9,487 nucleotides of DNA from NCBI GenBank assembly GCA_964502885.1, contig CAZCXU010000017.1, forward strand, positions 1 through 9,487. Reading direction: 5' to 3'. Shown here in pieces: positions 4,700 through 9,487 of the stretch (position 1 is its first letter; each line of letters starts with the position of its first letter). Origin of the DNA: XYB1-FULL-44-23 sp964502885. GTDB taxonomy: Bacteria > Patescibacteriota > Microgenomatia > CAZETR01 > Amesbacteraceae. The notes under the pieces were generated by a model. That model did no database searches, was not told the DNA's origin, and was given only the letters and a program-made list of their open reading frames with translations. The translations under genes and the position numbers were made by a program.

Positions 4700-5693
4700 G
4701 TTTTTGACTAAAAGAAATATCATAATTGCGCTTTTGTTGGCCGGGGCTTTGGGGTGGTGGTGGTATGGAAGGAATCAATCTAAAAATGGGAAAGAAGTAA
4801 AAGAGGCGATAGTGACAAGAGGTGAAGTGGTATCGTCGCTGACAGTTTCGGGAGAGATTAAGGCGGATAAAAAAGCCACACTTAATTATTCCTCTTCTGG
4901 TAAGGTGGCGTATTTGGGGATAAAAGAAGGTGATGAAGTCAAAAAAGGCCAGGTGTTGAGCTATCTGGATATGGGCGATTTGGATGCGGCTTCAAACAAA
5001 GCATATTACACATATATCGCCGCAGAAGCTTCGGCTAAGAAGGTGGAAGATGATATGAAAAATAAAGGTGCCAGCGAAACTTTTGCAGAAAAAAATACCA
5101 GAATTGCGGCGCAGACAACCCGCGATATAGCTTATGATGCCTGGCTTGCGGCCCAGAGAGCGGTAAAGAATGCCAGATTGGTAGCTCCGTTTGCAGGTGT
5201 GGTGACTAGTGTGAGTGTGGATACTGTAGGAGATACGGCTTCGATCACTGACGGAATAACGATGGTGGATCCGGCAAGTCTGTATTTTTCCGGTGAGGTA
5301 GATGAGCAGGATATTGGTAAAGTGATTGAGGGGCAGGAGGTGACAATTAAGCTGGATGCGTTTGAAGGAAAAGAATTTAAAGCAACGGTAGGAGATATTG
5401 GTTTTGAGTCTGAGACGTCTTCTACGGGGGCCACAGTTTTTCCTGTCAAGCTAAGATTTGCGTACGATGACTTGAAGCATTTGAGGATAGGAATGAATGG
5501 AGATGCAAGGATAGTCTTTGAGATTAAGAGTAATGTGTTGCGATTGCCATTTGATGCTGTAGATGGGGATGAAGTGGTGATTCGGGATGGGGATAAGGAG
5601 AAAACGGTAACTGTGGGAGTAGGTTTGGTGGGAGAAGATGAGGTCGAAATTGTCTCAGGTTTGAATGAGGGTGATAAGGTGTTGGTTAAATAG
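4692..5693 (+). CDS. MacA/HlyD-type membrane fusion (adaptor) protein
   Basis: The adaptor subunit of an ABC export system is anchored in the membrane by one helix (~9-25) and projects outward. The order is that of the RND/MacA adaptor family: a lipoyl-like half (~43-92, with GxVxYLGIKEGDEVKKGQVL), a short helical hairpin (~96-158), the second lipoyl half (ARLVAPFAGVVTSV, ~161-174), a beta-barrel (~195-260) and a membrane-proximal domain to the end (NEGDKVLVK). The hairpin is short compared with TolC-docking MacA and no outer-membrane partner is encoded here, which suits the Gram-positive-like YknX type. ATG 4692 overlaps the MarR stop, with GAGG (4684-4687) as a close SD. Confidence 0.92.
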   Translation: MRKFLTKRNIIIALLLAGALGWWWYGRNQSKNGKEVKEAIVTRGEVVSSLTVSGEIKADKKATLNYSSSGKVAYLGIKEGDEVKKGQVLSYLDMGDLDAASNKAYYTYIAAEASAKKVEDDMKNKGASETFAEKNTRIAAQTTRDIAYDAWLAAQRAVKNARLVAPFAGVVTSVSVDTVGDTASITDGITMVDPASLYFSGEVDEQDIGKVIEGQEVTIKLDAFEGKEFKATVGDIGFESETSSTGATVFPVKLRFAYDDLKHLRIGMNGDARIVFEIKSNVLRLPFDAVDGDEVVIRDGDKEKTVTVGVGLVGEDEVEIVSGLNEGDKVLVK

Positions 5694-5696
5694 CGT

Positions 5697-6392
5697 ATGG
5701 CTAAAGATACGCCAGTAGTTAAATTTAAAAATGTAAGCCGTCTGTATGGTGATCCAAACCAGGAGGAGACGGTGGTGAAGGCACTTGATGATGTGAGCTT
5801 TGAAATACATAAAGGTGAATATGTGGCAATAACGGGCCCATCAGGTTCCGGAAAATCTACTTTGTTGCACTTATTGGGTTTGCTTGATAGACAATCGTTG
5901 GGAGAAATATATATTGATGGGGTGGAAACCGACAAATTGAATGATAATGAGTTGGCGAAGCTGCGAAATCAGAAGATAGGTTTCGTGTTTCAGCAGTTTA
6001 ATTTGTTGCGTCGGACCGCTGCTTGGAGAAATGTGGAGTTGCCTCTGATTTATCGGGGGATGTCTCCTTCGAAGAGAAGAGAAACGGCGATGAGAGAACT
6101 GGAGGCAGTAGGCTTGGGGAGCAGGTTGAATAATACTCCTGGGCAATTGTCGGGGGGACAACAACAGAGAGTGGCAATTGCCAGGGCGCTTGTAACGAAA
6201 CCATCGATGCTTTTGGCTGACGAGCCCACTGGAAATTTGGACAGCAAGTCGGGAGAGGCGATAATGAAACTGTTTGATGAGTTGCACGCGAATGGTGTAA
6301 CAGTTGTGATGGTCACACATGATCCCGAGAAAGCTAAGCTGGCGAAAAGACAGATAGTCGTTAAAGATGGCCGTGTAGTGGAGGATAAATAA
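5697..6392 (+). CDS. MacB/LolD-type ABC transporter ATPase
   Basis: This is the ATP-binding subunit of a MacAB-type exporter on the cytoplasmic face. All ABC motifs are intact: Walker A GPSGSGKST (47-55), Q-loop FVFQQFNLL (97-104), signature LSGGQQQRV (151-159), Walker B MLLADE followed by PTGNLD (171-182), and the H-loop His208 in VTHDP. Its 231 residues match the LolD/FtsE/MacB class, in which the ATPase couples to a permease by mechanotransmission rather than by forming a transport channel itself. In E. coli MacB the ATPase and permease are one chain; here they are two, as in LolCDE or YknYZ. ATG 5697 lies 3 nt after the adaptor stop. The gene ends in TAATG, overlapping the permease start. 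Confidence 0.97.
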   Translation: MAKDTPVVKFKNVSRLYGDPNQEETVVKALDDVSFEIHKGEYVAITGPSGSGKSTLLHLLGLLDRQSLGEIYIDGVETDKLNDNELAKLRNQKIGFVFQQFNLLRRTAAWRNVELPLIYRGMSPSKRRETAMRELEAVGLGSRLNNTPGQLSGGQQQRVAIARALVTKPSMLLADEPTGNLDSKSGEAIMKLFDELHANGVTVVMVTHDPEKAKLAKRQIVVKDGRVVEDK

Positions 6393-7591
6393 TGGACACT
6401 TTGGAGGTATTCAGAACAGCGATACAGGCAATTCGGGTTAATAAAATAAGGTCATTTTTGACGGCTCTGGGGATAATCATTGGAGTAGCTTCAGTGATAC
6501 TTTTGGTATCTATTGGATCGGGGTTGCAAAGTTTTGTGACAAAGGAATTTGAAGCTTTGGGAGCAAATATGTTGTTTATATCTCCAGGACGGGTAAGGTT
6601 TTCTGGTGGCGGACCGCCCATGAATGTGGAGGCGAAATTTGATTTTGAAGATGTAGAGAAACTGGGAAGACTTGGCTCGCCGATTGTAAAAGCTAGCGGG
6701 ATGATAACCAGAGGGATGACATTCAAGTATCGGAGTGAATCGTACTATGGGAGTTTGGCGGGGGTAAATGAAGAATATTTGGAATATGGAAATGTGGAAA
6801 TCGCGGCTGGGGAATTTTTTTCTAGAGCCAGTGTGGAGAGAAGTCAGAATGTGGCTGTGATAGGTCATAAAGTATATGAGGAATTGTTTGGTTTGGGAAG
6901 AGATGCGGTGGGAAAAGAGATTGACGTGTCTGGCAGACAGGTGAAGGTGGTGGGTGTTTTGAAGGAGAAGGGCGGTGCAATAGGTAATGGTGGTGATAAT
7001 ACTTATGTCTTGATGCCTGTGACGTCGGCGTCAAAGATTACAGGTATTAAGAAGCCGGCCGCGGTGATGGTGCAAACTGAGACTGCGGAGGATACTGCGG
7101 TGGCAGCACGAAAGATTAAACAGTATTTTGAGCGTAAAGGTTTGACTGAGGATGACTATACCGTATTGGAACCAAAAGAATTATTGGATTCAATCAATTC
7201 TTTTTTGGGAGTTGTGACAGCAGCTCTTTCAGGTATCGCGGCAATTTCACTAGTTGTGGGGGGAATTGGTATTGCAAATATTATGTTGGTTTCAGTTACT
7301 GAACGAACACGAGAGATTGGACTTCGGAAGGCTATTGGAGCAACTAAGAGAGACATTGCAATTCAGTTTTTGGTGGAGGCTTTGATGTTGTCTTTGCTCG
7401 GCGGAATGATTGGAATTGCTATTGGGTGGGGGTTTTCACAACTTTTGAGCAGATTCATTGAGACGGCTGTGACAACTCAGTCTGTGATTCTAGCCTTTGG
7501 TATATCTTCTGCGGTAGGGGTTGTGTCTGGGCTTGCTCCTGCGGTTAGAGCGGGGAACCTGAATCCTATTGATGCGTTGAGATATGAGTAG
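6392..7591 (+). CDS. MacB/FtsX-type ABC transporter permease
   Basis: The permease has the four-helix MacB plan in 399 residues. TM1 is at ~22-44, then a large extracytoplasmic domain (~45-265, MacB_PCD type), then three C-terminal helices (~271-301, ~325-348, ~361-383). The FtsX-domain hallmark TERTREIGLRKAIGA follows TM2 (303-317), and the chain ends with the usual NPIDALRYE. It should form the homodimeric membrane core that works with the ATPase and adaptor to expel a substrate, possibly an antimicrobial, peptide or lipid. The substrate cannot be read from sequence. ATG 6392 overlaps the ATPase stop by one base (TAATG), with GGAGGA (~6380-6385) as SD. It is the last gene of the operon. Confidence 0.96.
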   Translation: MDTLEVFRTAIQAIRVNKIRSFLTALGIIIGVASVILLVSIGSGLQSFVTKEFEALGANMLFISPGRVRFSGGGPPMNVEAKFDFEDVEKLGRLGSPIVKASGMITRGMTFKYRSESYYGSLAGVNEEYLEYGNVEIAAGEFFSRASVERSQNVAVIGHKVYEELFGLGRDAVGKEIDVSGRQVKVVGVLKEKGGAIGNGGDNTYVLMPVTSASKITGIKKPAAVMVQTETAEDTAVAARKIKQYFERKGLTEDDYTVLEPKELLDSINSFLGVVTAALSGIAAISLVVGGIGIANIMLVSVTERTREIGLRKAIGATKRDIAIQFLVEALMLSLLGGMIGIAIGWGFSQLLSRFIETAVTTQSVILAFGISSAVGVVSGLAPAVRAGNLNPIDALRYE

Positions 7592-7615
7592 TTTTTTCAT
7601 GGAGTTTTGTGGGGG

Positions 7616-7644
7616 TTGACAATGAGGCTGTGTATCCGTAATAT
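7616..7644 (+). promoter_or_regulatory. Near-consensus promoter upstream of tRNA-Ala/23S
   Basis: A perfect -35 TTGACA (7616-7621), a 17-nt spacer and TAATAT (7639-7644) make this one of the best promoters in the window. It lies 25 nt after the permease stop and ~190 nt before tRNA-Ala, with no open reading frame following it closely, so an RNA product (23S precursor or a small RNA) is likely. A predicted start is about 7651. Its -10 lies in the stem-loop described at 7632-7658. Confidence 0.75.
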
Positions 7645-7658
7645 ACGGGTACCTTTTT
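7632..7658 (+). terminator. Terminator of the efflux operon, overlapping the promoter
   Basis: GTATCCGTA (7632-7640) and TACGGGTAC (7644-7652) form a 9-bp stem with one G-U pair and the loop ATA, then C and T5 (7654-7658). It lies 41 nt after the permease stop, as expected for an operon terminator. The stem includes the -10 of the promoter at 7616-7644, so the two signals share DNA. Confidence 0.6.
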
Positions 7659-7769
7659 GAGGTCATTTGTTTCATGAGAAGCTTGCATAAATTCAATTTT
7701 CAATACCGGTACAGATAACCTGCATCGGAAGCAAGAAGCATGAGCAAGCCCCACAAAAGGGGCTTTTTT
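7651..7769 (+). ncRNA. Candidate ~120-nt small RNA or 23S leader
   Basis: A transcript from the strong promoter at 7616 would end at the terminator at 7746-7769, about 119 nt long, with no credible ORF. Inside, TCATG...CTTGC (around 7672-7686) can pair with GCAAG...CATGA (around 7732-7744) as a long imperfect stem, and TACCGGTA is a palindrome in the loop part. It could be an independent small RNA, or an attenuated leader read through to tRNA-Ala and 23S by antitermination. I do not recognise an RNA family. Confidence 0.35.
7746..7769 (+). terminator. Intrinsic terminator before tRNA-Ala
   Basis: AAGCCCC (7746-7752) pairs with GGGGCTT (7759-7765), loop ACAAAA, then T6 (7764-7769). It is directional for the plus strand and lies 61 nt before tRNA-Ala. 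Unless antitermination acts, 23S needs a promoter within 7770-7830, where only a weak candidate is seen (TAGACT 7777-7782, 17 nt, TATGGA 7800-7805). Confidence 0.85.
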
Positions 7770-7830
7770 AAAATATTAGACTCGTCCGCCTCGCCAGGGT
7801 ATGGACAGGGCACTAGGCGTTGGCGCTTTT

Positions 7831-7903
7831 GGGCCCGTAGTTCACCTGGTAGAACGCTTCGTTTGCAACGAAGAGGTAAGCGGTTCGAGTCCGCTCGGGT
7901 CCA
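7831..7903 (+). tRNA. tRNA-Ala(UGC)
   Basis: The acceptor is GGGCCCG/CGGGTCC with the G3-U70 wobble pair that marks alanine tRNAs, and the discriminator is A. The anticodon stem is CTTCG/CGAAG with loop TTTGCAA, giving anticodon UGC. The T arm is GCGGTTCGAGTCCGC. The next bases are CAC, so CCA is not encoded. It lies ~130 nt before 23S, its usual spacer position, and is presumably released from the 23S precursor. Confidence 0.97.
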
Positions 7904-7932
7904 CACCAAAAGTGTGTTTTACAACTTGGTTG

Positions 7933-7969
7933 TTGATCCCGGTCCCGCTTCGTACGGGATCGAGATCAA
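7933..7969 (+). other. Long spacer hairpin between tRNA-Ala and 23S
   Basis: Bases 7933-7947 pair with 7955-7969 over 15 positions, with one C-A mismatch and one G-U pair, around the loop CTTCGTA. No T tract follows, so this is not a terminator. It is likely a processing or folding element of the 23S precursor. Confidence 0.6.
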
Positions 7970-7986
7970 TCACTAAGTAAGCCAGT

Positions 7987-7999
7987 TGCTCTTTCAAAA
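7987..7999 (+). promoter_or_regulatory. boxA-like rRNA antitermination element
   Basis: TGCTCTTTCAAAA differs at two positions from the E. coli rRNA boxA TGCTCTTTAACAA and lies ~35 nt before 23S, as in standard 16S-23S spacers. The NusB-S10 complex binds boxA RNA and keeps polymerase processive across the rRNA. Confidence 0.65.
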
Positions 8000-8033
8000 G
8001 TGAAGAAAATAAAGTAGTAGAGCCGTATTTTTT

Positions 8034-9487
<1,454 letters not shown>

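Noticed and set aside
5132..5935. Long minus-strand open frame (267 codons) across adaptor and ATPase genes
   Set aside because: It is antisense to two genes with clear family motifs, is Ser/Thr/Pro-rich as expected of a shadow frame, and has no recognisable domain.
7659..7769. Possible small SRP RNA (CGGAAGCAAGAAGCA resembles the domain IV tip)
   Set aside because: The GGAA loop and an AAGCA-like 3' side are present, but the conserved 5' side of the symmetric loop is missing and the outer helix does not fit.
7740..7976. Frames over the terminator, tRNA-Ala and spacer on both strands
   Set aside because: They cover a clear tRNA and intrinsic terminator and cannot be coding in the usual sense.
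51..8033. Transposase, integrase or CRISPR array that could explain the insertion
   Set aside because: No transposase or integrase motifs, terminal inverted repeats or regularly spaced repeats were seen in the interval.

Overview
The window is a ribosomal RNA locus whose two large rRNA genes lie far apart. It opens with the last ~50 nt of a 16S rRNA gene (anti-Shine-Dalgarno CCTCC intact) and closes with the first ~1.45 kb of a 23S rRNA gene on the same strand. Between them lie about 8 kb with ten protein-coding genes and two tRNAs. The tRNAs are the pair normally found in a bacterial 16S-23S spacer, tRNA-Ile(GAU) and tRNA-Ala(UGC). tRNA-Ala still sits just before 23S, but tRNA-Ile lies mid-interval on the opposite strand. 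The organism is a bacterium using TGA as a stop (genes at 439 and 1719), with no encoded CCA on either tRNA, many small unrecognised exported proteins and no partner outer-membrane gene beside the efflux pump. This fits Patescibacteria/CPR or another lineage with unlinked rRNA genes. That placement is inference; only the full 16S and 23S sequences could settle it.

Layout. 1-50: 16S end. 51-366: trailer with several hairpins ending in a strong intrinsic terminator. 439-1937: three plus-strand genes (an acidic unknown protein, a membrane-anchored or exported protein, a small helical protein). 1921-3329: three minus-strand genes (two paralogous exported proteins with an NDPGE-x2-x-Cys signature, and a soluble protein coupled to them). 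3403-3474: tRNA-Ile, minus. 3544-4107: a single-pass membrane protein with a Cys cluster, minus. 4253-7591: a plus-strand operon of a MarR-family regulator, a periplasmic-adaptor (MacA/HlyD-type) protein, a MacB/LolD-type ATPase and a MacB/FtsX-type permease. 7592-7830: a control region holding a near-consensus promoter, a hairpin terminator overlapping its -10, a second terminator, and a possible ~120-nt RNA between them. 7831-7903: tRNA-Ala. 7987-7999: a boxA-like antitermination element. ~8034 onward: 23S.

How it works together. 16S transcription is predicted to stop at ~366, so 23S needs its own promoter, which the 7592-7830 region may supply. The MarR-MacAB-like cluster reads as a self-regulated export or efflux system: an inverted repeat overlaps the -35 of the regulator gene. 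Several first genes have a promoter whose -10 ends only 6-10 nt before the start codon, implying leaderless or nearly leaderless mRNAs, while downstream genes in the operon carry Shine-Dalgarno-like sequences or stop/start overlaps.
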